This document shows positions 22,276-30,759 of a stretch of 42,651 nt of DNA, piece after piece (the first letter of the stretch is position 1; every line of letters begins with the position of its first letter). Source of the stretch: Paenibacillus puerhi. Its GTDB lineage: Bacteria > Bacillota > Bacilli > Paenibacillales > NBRC-103111. The DNA lies in NCBI RefSeq assembly GCF_009846885.1, contig NZ_WUWM01000046.1, forward strand, positions 1 through 42,651, given 5' to 3'. The translations under genes were made by a program, and so were the position numbers. The notes beneath the pieces are model-generated. The model had not been told where the DNA came from and ran no database searches. It saw nothing but the letters and a program-made list of their open reading frames with translations.

Positions 22276-24186
22276 ATGCGAAAACTAACAAGTGCTGTTT
22301 CAAGATGGAAAAGGTACCTGACGTTGGCTGGTCTCCGGATGGAAATGAAGCTGATTATTATTTTTATTGTGTTGATTATTATTCCCATATCCCTATTGGG
22401 ATATGTAACGAATAAAAATTCAAATAAGTCTCTTCAGGACAATACGATCGCGTATGTCATGGAAGTATCCAATGAAATGATGCGAAGGCTTGACGAGTAC
22501 ATTAAAGATATGGAGCAGCTTTCAACGATTCCCGCTTATGTGACCGAAATCAAGGAGAATCTGGAGCTATCCAATGGCTATTATGAGGCCGAGCGCTCAA
22601 GCAGGAAAGCCGGGGCTATGGAACCCTCTCCCATGAATCCCATAACGCCGACTTCAGTTGACATCAGGCAGAAAGTTGAGGCCAGCATCAATTTTTTAAA
22701 CAATATTAAACAGGAAACTACCTCGGTCTATCTCTTCGATAAGTATGGGAATGCCTATTATCGGTACAAGAACGGATATCGGACGGACATTCAAACCCGC
22801 TATGAACAATGGAAAAAAGCCGTCGAGGAGCAAAAAGGGCTGCCTGCGCTAATCGCGACGGAAGAGATCATTAGCAATACGAAGGGACGAAGCTTTGTTT
22901 TTTCGGTAGTTCGCGAAGTATTTAATGACGCCTATCAATCGATCGGATTAATTGTTGTGGATGCAAACATGAGTACAATCGAGCGTTTCGTGAGCAGCTT
23001 AGATAAGGTCACGAGAGGGAAAACCTTTATCGTGGATCAACATAATATGGTTATCTATGATAGCGACCGCGCTTATATCGCCCGTCAGCTCCCGGAATCC
23101 AAGTGGCTGCATAAGGCTAACGGCCAGCAAGGAAGCTTCGAGGAGGAAGTTGACGGGGTTCAGTCGCTTGTGGTGTACGTGGCCTTAGAGCGAACCCAAT
23201 GGAAAATGCTGATCACCGTCCCCTTGAAAGAACTGACGAAGGATGTAGAACGGAATCAAAGGCTAGCCTTTTTCTCCGCGATTCTTACGATCGGTGTAGC
23301 ATTAACTGCTTCGATCTTTCTATCGTTTGCGGTCACGCGCTCGTTGCGGAAGCTGATTAATCTGATGAGAGTGGTCCAGCAAGGCAAGCTCGATGTCAGG
23401 TATCCGATAACGGTTGACGATGAGATTGGACGGCTTGGCAATCAATTTAACCGGATGCTGGAGCGGATTCAGGATTTAATTCATGAAAATCAGCTGATCG
23501 GCGAGCGGAAGCGGGAAGCGGAGCTGGATGCGCTTCAATCCCAGATCAATCCACATTTTATCTATAACACCTTGGAATCGATTCGGATGACGGCGGAATA
23601 TAACGACGATGAGGAAGTAGCGGATATGACAGAAATTTTGGGCAAGCTGCTACGGTATAGCATCTCCATGGGCAAGGAGTTTGTAACCTTGGAAGAAGAG
23701 CTTGATCACATAAGAAATTACATGAAGCTTCAAGATTACCGGTACCCGCATCAATTTCAGCTGATCATTGAGCCTTACGGGGACTATCGCAATCTTCACT
23801 TGCTCAAATTAGTCTTGCAGCCTATCGTAGAGAATGCGATTTTTCATGGTCAAGATGCTTCGAAGCCGGCTATGATCCTTCGAGTATCCTTCCAGGTCAC
23901 AGGCTCCGATATCGGCATCTTGATCCGAGACAACGGACTCGGCATGGAGCCGGAGGTTCTGCACAAGCTGCGAATGTCACTGATCAGCCCGGCGGCAGAA
24001 GGACAACAGCGAAATAAGCGAAGCATTGGGCTTCGAAATGTGAATGAACGCCTGAAGCTATACTATGGAGAAGCCTACGGGCTCGAAGTCGACAGCGTTC
24101 CCGGAGAGGGGACGCAGGTATGCCTCAGGGTGCAAAGAATGGAAGGAAAGGAGCGTTTGTATGCTCAAGATAGCGATCGTGGATGA
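22276..24186 (+). CDS. YesM-type sensor histidine kinase
   Basis: This membrane sensor kinase has 636 residues. TM1 is at about 25-45 (MKLIIIFIVLIIIPISLLGYV). An extracytoplasmic Cache-like sensing domain (about 46-330) follows. TM2 is at about 335-355 and is followed by a HAMP linker (DVRYPITVDDEIGRLGNQFNRML). The His_kinase segment carries the phospho-acceptor His427 in LQSQINPHFIYNTLESIR. The ATPase domain shows the N box VLQPIVENAIFHG, G box DNGLGM and IGLRNVNERL. The LytS/YesM architecture is typical of kinases that sense sugars via or together with a binding protein. The reading frame overlaps the response regulator by 26 bases. It probably senses the oligosaccharide handled by the adjacent transporter. 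Confidence 0.93.
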   Translation: MRKLTSAVSRWKRYLTLAGLRMEMKLIIIFIVLIIIPISLLGYVTNKNSNKSLQDNTIAYVMEVSNEMMRRLDEYIKDMEQLSTIPAYVTEIKENLELSNGYYEAERSSRKAGAMEPSPMNPITPTSVDIRQKVEASINFLNNIKQETTSVYLFDKYGNAYYRYKNGYRTDIQTRYEQWKKAVEEQKGLPALIATEEIISNTKGRSFVFSVVREVFNDAYQSIGLIVVDANMSTIERFVSSLDKVTRGKTFIVDQHNMVIYDSDRAYIARQLPESKWLHKANGQQGSFEEEVDGVQSLVVYVALERTQWKMLITVPLKELTKDVERNQRLAFFSAILTIGVALTASIFLSFAVTRSLRKLINLMRVVQQGKLDVRYPITVDDEIGRLGNQFNRMLERIQDLIHENQLIGERKREAELDALQSQINPHFIYNTLESIRMTAEYNDDEEVADMTEILGKLLRYSISMGKEFVTLEEELDHIRNYMKLQDYRYPHQFQLIIEPYGDYRNLHLLKLVLQPIVENAIFHGQDASKPAMILRVSFQVTGSDIGILIRDNGLGMEPEVLHKLRMSLISPAAEGQQRNKRSIGLRNVNERLKLYYGEAYGLEVDSVPGEGTQVCLRVQRMEGKERLYAQDSDRG

Positions 24187-25684
24187 TGAAGAGCGTATTC
24201 GACTTGGATTAAGCAAAGTGATCATGAAAGCCAGCGCTGATTATGAAATCGTCGGCTCTTTTGCCAATGGCATGGATGCACTTCAGAATTTGACTCATCT
24301 GGAGGTTGATGTGGTGATCACAGACATCCAGATGCCGGCATTGAACGGGCTTGAGCTGATTGAGCAGCTTCAGCACATAAAGCCTGCGCTCGCTTTCGTC
24401 GTGATAAGCGGATACAGCGAGTTCGAGTATGCGCGGCAAGCATTGCGGTTTGGCGTTAGCGAGTATTTGCTGAAGCCGGTGAACAAACAGGAGTTGTACA
24501 GCGCCCTGGAGCGGCTGCACGAAGCGGTCCGAACCGTGCAAAGACGTCAACAGAACGAGCGAACGGAAGCTTTGAAGAAGTTGCTCGACATCCATTATTC
24601 TGCTGAGGAAGCGGAAGCTGCGCTTAGAAGCTTGCCCCTGGATTTTTTGAATGAATTCGCCACCGTTCTAGCCGTGAAATCCGAATTGCCGATGGATAGA
24701 AAGAACATCGAAGCATGGGAGAACGAGGAGCATGCCTGTTCGTTCTTACAAGTCCTTATGTTCTCTGAATACGAGGCATGCATCGTATATACGCATGGGC
24801 TTATGACCGAGCAGGAGCGGCATGCAAGCTCCCAAGAGCTTGCCGAATCGCTCATGCGTCGGCTTAGCGGTGTACTGTCGGCGGGAATCGGACTTGCAGT
24901 CGCGGATGGCCTGAAGCTGAGGGAGGCTTATCAAGAGGCGCTGCGTGCGTGTGACTATGCGATCTATTCACCCTATCGAACCCAAACGATAGGCTACAAG
25001 GAAGTTCCTGCTGCCGCGGAGCCCATGACCATGAGCAAGCTGGAAAAGAGGATTAAACCTTACCTGGACCTGTTGGAGGTAACAAAAATACGCGATGAGC
25101 TGCAAGCAGCCTTTGCCGAGATAGCTCAATTAAAGCTTGAAAAAAAACGGGTGATCGAAGCATGCTCGAAATGGATATCCTTCATTCACCATGAAGTACC
25201 GGAATTCAAGGAGGCTGCCGCAGTGAACTACGGTCCGGACTTTGCAATCGAGGCCTCGTTGAACCGGCATCTTCGGCTGCACGATATTCAAAACCACCTG
25301 AACCGCATTGTGAGTGAAGCACTTACTATAGCGAAGGATATGCGGGGCGGAACCGGGAACCGCGTGATAGAAAAAATCAAGAGAATCATTGCGGAGGAGT
25401 ACCGGCATGATATCGAGCTGCCTCGGCTTGCGGACCAGGTGTACCTGACGCCTAGCTACTTGAGCAAGTTTTTCAAAGCGGAAACAGGGCAGACGTTAAC
25501 CGATTACTTAATCAACATACGCATCGAGAAGGCAAAGGAATTAATAAAGCACCATGCGGAGATGAAATCGTACGAGGTGGGGGAGATGGTGGGCTATCCG
25601 GATCCTGCCTACTTCAACAAGCTATTTAAACGCATCGTTGGTCTTACGCCCAAGGAATATAAAGATACGATCAGATTGCCCTAG
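24161..25684 (+). CDS. YesN-type response regulator with AraC DNA-binding domain
   Basis: This 507-residue regulator starts at ATG 24161 with GGAAAGGAGCG upstream; the frame is open earlier but within the kinase gene. The receiver domain (1-120) has the acidic pair D8-D9, phospho-acceptor Asp55 in VVITDIQMP and Lys in EYLLKPVNK. A long middle region (about 130-400) follows. A C-terminal AraC double helix-turn-helix (about 405-505) contains IELPRLADQVYLTPSYLSKFFKAETGQTLTDYL and VGEMVGYPDPAYFNKLFKRIVGLTPKEYK. With the kinase it forms a two-component system. The four look-alike promoters at 22154, 25726, 29014 and 30503 are its likely targets. Confidence 0.94.
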   Translation: MLKIAIVDDEERIRLGLSKVIMKASADYEIVGSFANGMDALQNLTHLEVDVVITDIQMPALNGLELIEQLQHIKPALAFVVISGYSEFEYARQALRFGVSEYLLKPVNKQELYSALERLHEAVRTVQRRQQNERTEALKKLLDIHYSAEEAEAALRSLPLDFLNEFATVLAVKSELPMDRKNIEAWENEEHACSFLQVLMFSEYEACIVYTHGLMTEQERHASSQELAESLMRRLSGVLSAGIGLAVADGLKLREAYQEALRACDYAIYSPYRTQTIGYKEVPAAAEPMTMSKLEKRIKPYLDLLEVTKIRDELQAAFAEIAQLKLEKKRVIEACSKWISFIHHEVPEFKEAAAVNYGPDFAIEASLNRHLRLHDIQNHLNRIVSEALTIAKDMRGGTGNRVIEKIKRIIAEEYRHDIELPRLADQVYLTPSYLSKFFKAETGQTLTDYLINIRIEKAKELIKHHAEMKSYEVGEMVGYPDPAYFNKLFKRIVGLTPKEYKDTIRLP

Positions 25685-25725
25685 CGATAGGGCTATTTCC
25701 GTTCTCGCTATTTATTTTGTATAAA

Positions 25726-25782
25726 TGAAGACAAGAAATACAGAATAAGTACATGTATCAGGCATATGTGAATCGTTATAAT
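25726..25782 (+). promoter_or_regulatory. Promoter of the first binding protein/permease operon with a putative regulator site
   Basis: TGAAGACAAGAA (25726-25737) lies exactly 39 bases before the -10 box TATAAT (25777-25782). The second half-site, AGTACAT, lies at 25748-25754. The upstream 12-mer is identical to the one at 29014. No good -35 box is present, consistent with activator dependence. Confidence 0.65.
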
Positions 25783-25788
25783 TAATCC

Positions 25789-25803
25789 TTGATAACGAAA
25801 TCA
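25789..25803 (+). promoter_or_regulatory. Weak cre-like site at the first binding-protein promoter
   Basis: TTGATAACGAAATCA fits the relaxed consensus WTGNAANCGNWNNCW with one mismatch. It starts 6 bases after the -10 box, the same position as the other cre-like sites in the locus. Confidence 0.4.
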
Positions 25804-25858
25804 AATGACCTGCCGGGGTACGCTAGGCTACTAGAGATTAGGGAGACTCTGCTGACAG

Positions 25859-27217
25859 ATGAAAAAAACACTAATCCTGCTTTTCTCTATATCGCTGCTG
25901 ACCGCTTGCGAATCCGCGGAGAACCGTCACATCCCGTCCGTCCCCGAACCGGCGAAGCACGAAGAGCTTCAATCGACGGATTCCCCTGTCAAAGGGACGA
26001 TCACCGTCACGACCAATCGGGTCGACTTGGTTAACGATGGCACATTCCAGCAATATGCCGATGCTTTTAAAGCCAAGTATCCGGGAGTTGAAAGCGTTAT
26101 ATTCGAGCCCCTCTCCAATTACGAGAGCGAAATCAGGACTCGTATTACGACGGGCGCTGCTGGAGATGTGCTGCTGATACCGGGGAATATAGCCCAAAAT
26201 CAGCTGGGCGATTTTTTTGAACCGATAGGGGATGTGGCCGATCGCCTGGGGCAGCTGTACTTTAAAGATTTCAAAGCTTATAACCAGGATATTTATGGCA
26301 TTGTCTCAGGAGTTTCCGTCGAAGGCATCATCTATAACAAAAAGGCGTTTGCTAAGGCAAAGATCAAGCGGCCTCCGACTACGCTGGACGAATTTTATAA
26401 CGTTTGTATCCAGCTTAAGCATGCCGGCATCATCCCTATCTATGTGAATTATGGCGATCAGTGGCCCATGAAGCAATGGAGTGAGATATTGGCGACGATG
26501 ATGAGCGGGAAGGGTGATTATCTGGATGACATGACCGGTCTGGACGCTCCCTTTCAGCTTGATAACGAATTCGGCAAGTCCATCACCATTCTGCGTACCC
26601 TGATTCAAAACGAATATGTGGAGCCGGAACTCAGGTACAGCAATTGGGAAGCCTCCAAGAGTGATCTATCGACGGGAAAGGCAGGCATGTACTTTCTGGG
26701 AAACTGGGCTATCAATCAATTAATCGAAGCGGGTGCGAGGTCAGAGGACATAGGATTCTTCCCATTTCCCTATGACAATAGCGGAAAGTACCATGCCTTA
26801 TTGAATAATGACTGGTTCTATGCCGTAAGCAAAGTCAGCCGAAACAAAGAGACAGCTAAAGCTTGGATTCGCTTTATGGTGGAGGAATCGGGTTACGATA
26901 CCCGCTCAGGCTATATACCTCCCCAAGTTACGAAAGCGGGGAGACTTCCGCAGCTGGATGAATTTTATTCGTACGAGCCTCATCTTATTGAGAATGCGCC
27001 AACCTCACCCTTGTGGTATGCCATTGCGAATGGTTCCCAAATAGATTTCTTTGAAGGAAAGTATTTGCAGAGAGCAGCGATAGCCAAGGACTTGAAAAGC
27101 AGCTTCGCGGAACTGAATAAGAAATGGAAAGAGGGTAAACTCCGTGCAGAAACTAACCCTATGACAGACTGGTCGGGCATCAACACCGTTAGAGAGGAAA
27201 GGGATGAACAAAGGTGA
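25859..27217 (+). CDS. ABC-transporter sugar-binding lipoprotein, first paralog
   Basis: This 452-residue CUT1-type solute-binding protein starts at ATG 25859. The lipobox LLTAC puts the lipidated Cys at residue 17. The mature part reads GTITVTTNRVDLVNDGTFQQYADAFKAKYPGV..., with later YGIVSGVSVEGIIYNKKAF, QWPMKQWSE and KAGMYFLGNWAINQ typical of family 1 binding proteins. It is closely related along its whole length to the protein at 29124, so one arose by duplication. It overlaps the first permease by 4 bases (GTGA). It likely captures manno-oligosaccharides, judging from the adjacent GH5 enzyme, and may feed the kinase sensor. Substrate identity is inference. Confidence 0.92.
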   Translation: MKKTLILLFSISLLTACESAENRHIPSVPEPAKHEELQSTDSPVKGTITVTTNRVDLVNDGTFQQYADAFKAKYPGVESVIFEPLSNYESEIRTRITTGAAGDVLLIPGNIAQNQLGDFFEPIGDVADRLGQLYFKDFKAYNQDIYGIVSGVSVEGIIYNKKAFAKAKIKRPPTTLDEFYNVCIQLKHAGIIPIYVNYGDQWPMKQWSEILATMMSGKGDYLDDMTGLDAPFQLDNEFGKSITILRTLIQNEYVEPELRYSNWEASKSDLSTGKAGMYFLGNWAINQLIEAGARSEDIGFFPFPYDNSGKYHALLNNDWFYAVSKVSRNKETAKAWIRFMVEESGYDTRSGYIPPQVTKAGRLPQLDEFYSYEPHLIENAPTSPLWYAIANGSQIDFFEGKYLQRAAIAKDLKSSFAELNKKWKEGKLRAETNPMTDWSGINTVREERDEQR

Positions 27218-28089
27218 ATTTGAGCTATAAATCGCAAAGGACACTCATACTGGTTTCGTTTCTGACGATCCCCTTATTACTTTTAGGCATGTTTTCCTAC
27301 TATCCGGCGCTTAACCTGATTTATTACAGCTTTTTAAAGTGGGATGGATTGACCGACAAAACCTTCGTGGGTCTGTACAACTACAAAGAAATATTAACGA
27401 ATATCGAGTATTTCGGGGTGCTTAAAAATAATATCTATTATTTTGTAGGCGGCCTTCTCCAAACGATGTTCGCCCTCTACTTTGCTGTAGTGCTGAACTC
27501 GAAGCTAAGAGGGCGCAACGTCTTCCGGGTCATCTTATTTTTGCCGTATATCATGCATAGTGTAGCCATCGTGTTTATGTTTCAAGCGCTTTACAATAAC
27601 CAGTATGGCACGTTAAACGCTTTGCTCGACGCCATCGGATTGGGAAGCCTGCAGCAGGATTGGCTTGGAAATAAAAACGTGGTAAACTACGCTCTCGCAT
27701 TCGTTTCGATGTGGAAATACATGGGCCTCAGTATGGTCATCTTCCTGGGTTCTCTGCAATCGATTCCTCATGACCTATATGAAGCGGCCCGGATCGACGG
27801 CGCATCTACGTTTCAGCAGTTTTGGAGAATCACGCTGCCGAGCATTCGCAAGGTCATGGAGCTGCTGCTGCTGCTTACCCTTACCGGCGCTTTGGAAGCG
27901 TTTGAAATTCCATACATCATGATGCTGGGGGCCAATGGCACGGACACCTTCATTATTAAAACCGTGGAAGTTGCGTTCCAGTTCAAGGAAGTTGGCTTAG
28001 GATCGGCTATGGCCGTCATCATGCTGATTATCGTTCTCATGTTTGTGGGGCTTCAGCGACTCGTGCTCAAGGGAGGGGAAAAGCTATGA
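27214..28089 (+). CDS. CUT1 sugar ABC-transporter permease (MalF/UgpA-like)
   Basis: This 291-residue inner-membrane permease has six membrane segments, beginning TLILVSFLTIPLLLLGMFSYYPALNLIYYSF. The ATPase-contact EAA loop is visible as YEAARIDGASTFQQFWRITLP. The start GTG 27214 overlaps the binding-protein stop. It pairs with the next permease, with which it overlaps by 4 bases (ATGA). No ATPase gene is present in the window. In Bacillus and Paenibacillus, CUT1 systems commonly share one MsmX-type ATPase encoded elsewhere. Confidence 0.94.
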   Translation: MNLSYKSQRTLILVSFLTIPLLLLGMFSYYPALNLIYYSFLKWDGLTDKTFVGLYNYKEILTNIEYFGVLKNNIYYFVGGLLQTMFALYFAVVLNSKLRGRNVFRVILFLPYIMHSVAIVFMFQALYNNQYGTLNALLDAIGLGSLQQDWLGNKNVVNYALAFVSMWKYMGLSMVIFLGSLQSIPHDLYEAARIDGASTFQQFWRITLPSIRKVMELLLLLTLTGALEAFEIPYIMMLGANGTDTFIIKTVEVAFQFKEVGLGSAMAVIMLIIVLMFVGLQRLVLKGGEKL

Positions 28090-28922
28090 GAGGCGAGGAG
28101 ACGAGGGCACTCAAGTCATTTTATTATTTAACTTTGCTCATCGGAACATTTGTCGTATTATTTCCTCCGTATACTATTTTTATCACATCATTAAAAAGCA
28201 AGCAGGAGTTTTTGCAAAGCCGATTTTCCCTGCCTACGGATTGGTTCAACTTGGATAACTATATGTATATCTTTCAGAAAACAAAAATATTATCCACGGC
28301 CTTGCCAAATACCCTGTACATTATCGTGGTCTCGGTAGCCGGCAACATCATTCTTGGTACGATGGTCGCCTATGCGCTGGGGAGGTTTGAGTTCCGGCTA
28401 AAAAGACCCATCATAGGCGCTTACTTGCTGGCTTCGGTGATACCTCTTGTAACGACGCAGGTAGCTACGTACAAGCTGATGAACGCGCTCGATTTAATTA
28501 ATAATATTCACGCTCCCATTTTGCTGAATCTCGGAGCTGATGTCATTTCGATCATCATCTATTTGCAGTTTAGCCGGAATATACCGTATTCGCTGGATGA
28601 GAGTGCCATGCTCGAAGGCGCTTCCCTATTCAGAATTTATTGGAATATTTTCTTTCCGCTGCTGCTCCCGGCCACGGTAACGGTCGTCATTCTACGAACG
28701 ATTTACATTTACAATGATTTTTATATCCCATTCTTATATTTGACCAAATCGTCGCTGCAGGTGATCTCGACCTCGATCTTCCAGTTTGTCGGTCCTAACG
28801 CGGCAAGCTGGAACTATATCTCGGCGATGATTATCGTAATCTTTATCCCGGCTATCGTCCTGTTCTTATTCCTGCAGAAATTCATTTATGCCGGCGTAAC
28901 CAGCGGTTCCGTCAAAGAGTAA
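28086..28922 (+). CDS. CUT1 sugar ABC-transporter permease (MalG/UgpE-like)
   Basis: This 278-residue inner-membrane protein has about six membrane segments (LTLLIGTFVVLFPPYTIFITSLK at the start). The EAA loop reads YSLDESAMLEGASLFRIYWNIFFPLLLP, with Ser in place of the second Ala. It is translationally coupled to the preceding permease. With it, the binding proteins and an outside ATPase it forms an importer for oligosaccharides. A strong terminator follows. Confidence 0.94.
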   Translation: MRGEETRALKSFYYLTLLIGTFVVLFPPYTIFITSLKSKQEFLQSRFSLPTDWFNLDNYMYIFQKTKILSTALPNTLYIIVVSVAGNIILGTMVAYALGRFEFRLKRPIIGAYLLASVIPLVTTQVATYKLMNALDLINNIHAPILLNLGADVISIIIYLQFSRNIPYSLDESAMLEGASLFRIYWNIFFPLLLPATVTVVILRTIYIYNDFYIPFLYLTKSSLQVISTSIFQFVGPNAASWNYISAMIIVIFIPAIVLFLFLQKFIYAGVTSGSVKE

Positions 28923-28942
28923 GGCCCCAACTCTTCACACTG

Positions 28943-28980
28943 ACAAGCTTCCTGCCGATGCCGGCATGGAAGCTTGTTTT
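28943..28980 (+). terminator. Terminator after the permease genes
   Basis: ACAAGCTTCCTGCC (28943-28956) pairs with GGCA-t-GGAAGCTTGT (28963-28977), followed by TTT. It separates the permeases from the second binding protein, which has its own promoter. Confidence 0.8.
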
Positions 28981-29013
28981 ATCGTGGCGAGGTTCATGAG
29001 GAAAGAGCATAAC

Positions 29014-29070
29014 TGAAGACAAGAATTATAATTCTAGCACAATGTAATCGTTAGTCATTTCGGATACAAT
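29014..29070 (+). promoter_or_regulatory. Promoter of the second binding-protein gene with a putative regulator site
   Basis: TGAAGACAAGAA (29014-29025) lies exactly 39 bases before the -10 box TACAAT (29065-29070). The second half-site, AGCACAA, lies at 29036-29042. The first 12-mer is identical to that at 25726 although the sequences around it differ, so it is not just a remnant of duplication. Confidence 0.65.
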
Positions 29071-29075
29071 CGGTT

Positions 29076-29089
29076 TGTAAGCGATAACA
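29076..29089 (+). promoter_or_regulatory. cre-like catabolite repression site at the second binding-protein promoter
   Basis: TGTAAGCGATAACA matches the Bacillus cre consensus with one mismatch and begins 5 bases after the -10 box. A second GATAACAAG stretch follows it at 29092. Confidence 0.7.
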
Positions 29090-29123
29090 ACGATAACAAG
29101 ATGACAAGGGGAGTAGGAGTCCA

Positions 29124-30425
29124 ATGAAAAAAGTAGTAGGAACATTGCTCGCGGTAGCTCTTTCTGCAACGGCTCTTGCAGGATGCGCAACGACGGAAAC
29201 CAAAAACGGGGTGTCGCCGGAAGGGGACAAACAACAAGCAGCAGGCGCGAATGAAACGGTTAAAGGCAAGATTACGATGGTGACCAACCGTACGGATCTT
29301 ATTAACGACGGTACGTTCGATAAATACAAGGAGGCTTTCAAGAAGAAATACCCTGGCGTACAGGATATTGAGTTCGAAGGCATCACGAACTATGAAAGCG
29401 ATATCCGCGTTCGTTTATCGGCTAATAATGTCGGAGATGTGCTTATGATTCCTTCCAACATTGCCACGCAGGATCTCGGCAAATTTTTCGCGCCCGTCAA
29501 TGATACGGTGGACAAGCTCGGGGATCTTTATTTCAAAAATATCAAGGCGCATGACGGCAAGATTTATGGTATCGTGTCCGGTGTAAGCACCGAGGGCATC
29601 GTATATAACAAAAAAGCTTTCGAAAAAGCGGGCATCACCTCGATTCCGAAAACGCTGGATGAATTCTACGCCGCATGCGAGAAGCTGAAAGCGGCCGGTC
29701 TTGTCCCCATCTATATCAACAATGGCGCTCAATGGCCGATGAAGCAATGGGGGGAAGTACTGGTTCCGTTCATGAGCGGCAAGGCTAACTATTTGGACGA
29801 AATGGTTAACACCGACGAGCCGTTTAAAGTGGACAATGAATTCGGTAATGGCTTTACGATCGTGCGTACCCTGAAAGAGAAGGGCTATGTGGAGAAAGAC
29901 CTCTATTCCAACGTGTGGGAAGCATCCAAAGGCGAAGTTGCCACGGGTAAAGCGGGCATGTACTTCTTGGGCAACTGGGTCATCAATCAAATTATCGGCG
30001 CAGGAGCAAAATCCGAAGACATCGGCTTCTTCCCGTTCCCGTACGACAACAGCGGCAAGCTGAATGCTCCGCTGAACTATGACTACTTCTACGGCGTTAG
30101 CGTGGCGAGCAAAAATCAGGAGACGGCAAAAGCCTGGATCGAGTTCATGGTTGCAGAAGCAGGCTATGTAGAGGCGTCGGGCTACATTCCTCCGCAAAAA
30201 TCCAAGGAGCCGGCCCTCGCTCAGTTGAAAGAATACAAATCCTTTAACCCTAACTTTATTGAAAATGTAGCGACCTCCTCCAAATGGAACGATACAGGCA
30301 ACACCGCCAAAATTGATTTCTTCGGCGGCAAGTACATTCAGAAGGTGCTGGAAGCCAAGGATCTGAAGACGGAGCTCGATGCCTTGAACAAGAGCTGGAA
30401 AGAAGCAAGAGCTGTAGTCAAGTAA
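29124..30425 (+). CDS. ABC-transporter sugar-binding lipoprotein, second paralog
   Basis: This 433-residue lipoprotein has its lipidated Cys at residue 21 (LAGC). ATG 29124 follows AAGGGGAGTAGGAG. The body parallels the protein at 25859 segment by segment: KGKITMVTNRTDLINDGTFDKYKEAFKKKYPGV, YGIVSGVSTEGIVYNKKAF, QWPMKQWGEV and DIGFFPFPYDNSGK. It is monocistronic, with its own promoter, cre-like site and a strong terminator, so it can be made at a level independent of the permeases. It may be the main binding protein of the importer, with the first paralog tied to the permease operon or the kinase. Confidence 0.93.
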   Translation: MKKVVGTLLAVALSATALAGCATTETKNGVSPEGDKQQAAGANETVKGKITMVTNRTDLINDGTFDKYKEAFKKKYPGVQDIEFEGITNYESDIRVRLSANNVGDVLMIPSNIATQDLGKFFAPVNDTVDKLGDLYFKNIKAHDGKIYGIVSGVSTEGIVYNKKAFEKAGITSIPKTLDEFYAACEKLKAAGLVPIYINNGAQWPMKQWGEVLVPFMSGKANYLDEMVNTDEPFKVDNEFGNGFTIVRTLKEKGYVEKDLYSNVWEASKGEVATGKAGMYFLGNWVINQIIGAGAKSEDIGFFPFPYDNSGKLNAPLNYDYFYGVSVASKNQETAKAWIEFMVAEAGYVEASGYIPPQKSKEPALAQLKEYKSFNPNFIENVATSSKWNDTGNTAKIDFFGGKYIQKVLEAKDLKTELDALNKSWKEARAVVK

Positions 30426-30435
30426 GTAAAACCGT

Positions 30436-30480
30436 AAGCCTTATGAGCGGCTTAATAAACCGCTTGTAAGGCTTTTTTTT
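30436..30480 (+). terminator. Terminator after the second binding protein
   Basis: AAGCCTTATGAGCGG (30436-30450) pairs with CCGCTTGTAAGGCTT (30460-30474), mismatched at one position, and is followed by a run of T. Confidence 0.88.
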
Positions 30481-30502
30481 CTGTCGGGTAATTTAGCATA
30501 AT

Positions 30503-30559
30503 TGCAAACAATAAATAACAAATTAGTACATATCAAATAGATTAGGCAAACATTATGAT
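30503..30559 (+). promoter_or_regulatory. Promoter of the GH5 mannanase gene with a putative regulator site
   Basis: TGCAAACAATAA (30503-30514) matches the 12-mer of the other three promoters at 9 positions and again lies exactly 39 bases before the -10 box TATGAT (30554-30559). The second half-site, AGTACAT, is at 30525-30531, identical to that of the first binding-protein promoter. A leader of about 190 bases follows before the gene. Confidence 0.55.
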
Positions 30560-30564
30560 CATTT

Positions 30565-30578
30565 TGAAAGCGATAACA
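30565..30578 (+). promoter_or_regulatory. cre-like catabolite repression site at the GH5 promoter
   Basis: TGAAAGCGATAACA matches the Bacillus cre consensus with one mismatch and begins 5 bases after the -10 box, as at the second binding-protein promoter. Confidence 0.7.
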
Positions 30579-30759
30579 AATAGAATTGCACGTTCTTGTG
30601 GTTCTTTTTTCTTTCCCGAATCCAGGTCGGAAGGGAGGAGTCCGTATTACGCCGGAGGGATAGAAATTTGAATAAATAAGCTGAGAGCAGAACATGGATG
30701 GTGTTGGAAATCTCCTTGAAAATCGCAAGAAGTAACTCAGAATCGATGGAGGTTGAGGA

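Noticed and set aside
24065..24160. An extended start for the response regulator inside the kinase gene
   Set aside because: The extension encodes the kinase C-terminus in another frame. The receiver domain begins exactly at ATG 24161 with a good ribosome binding site.
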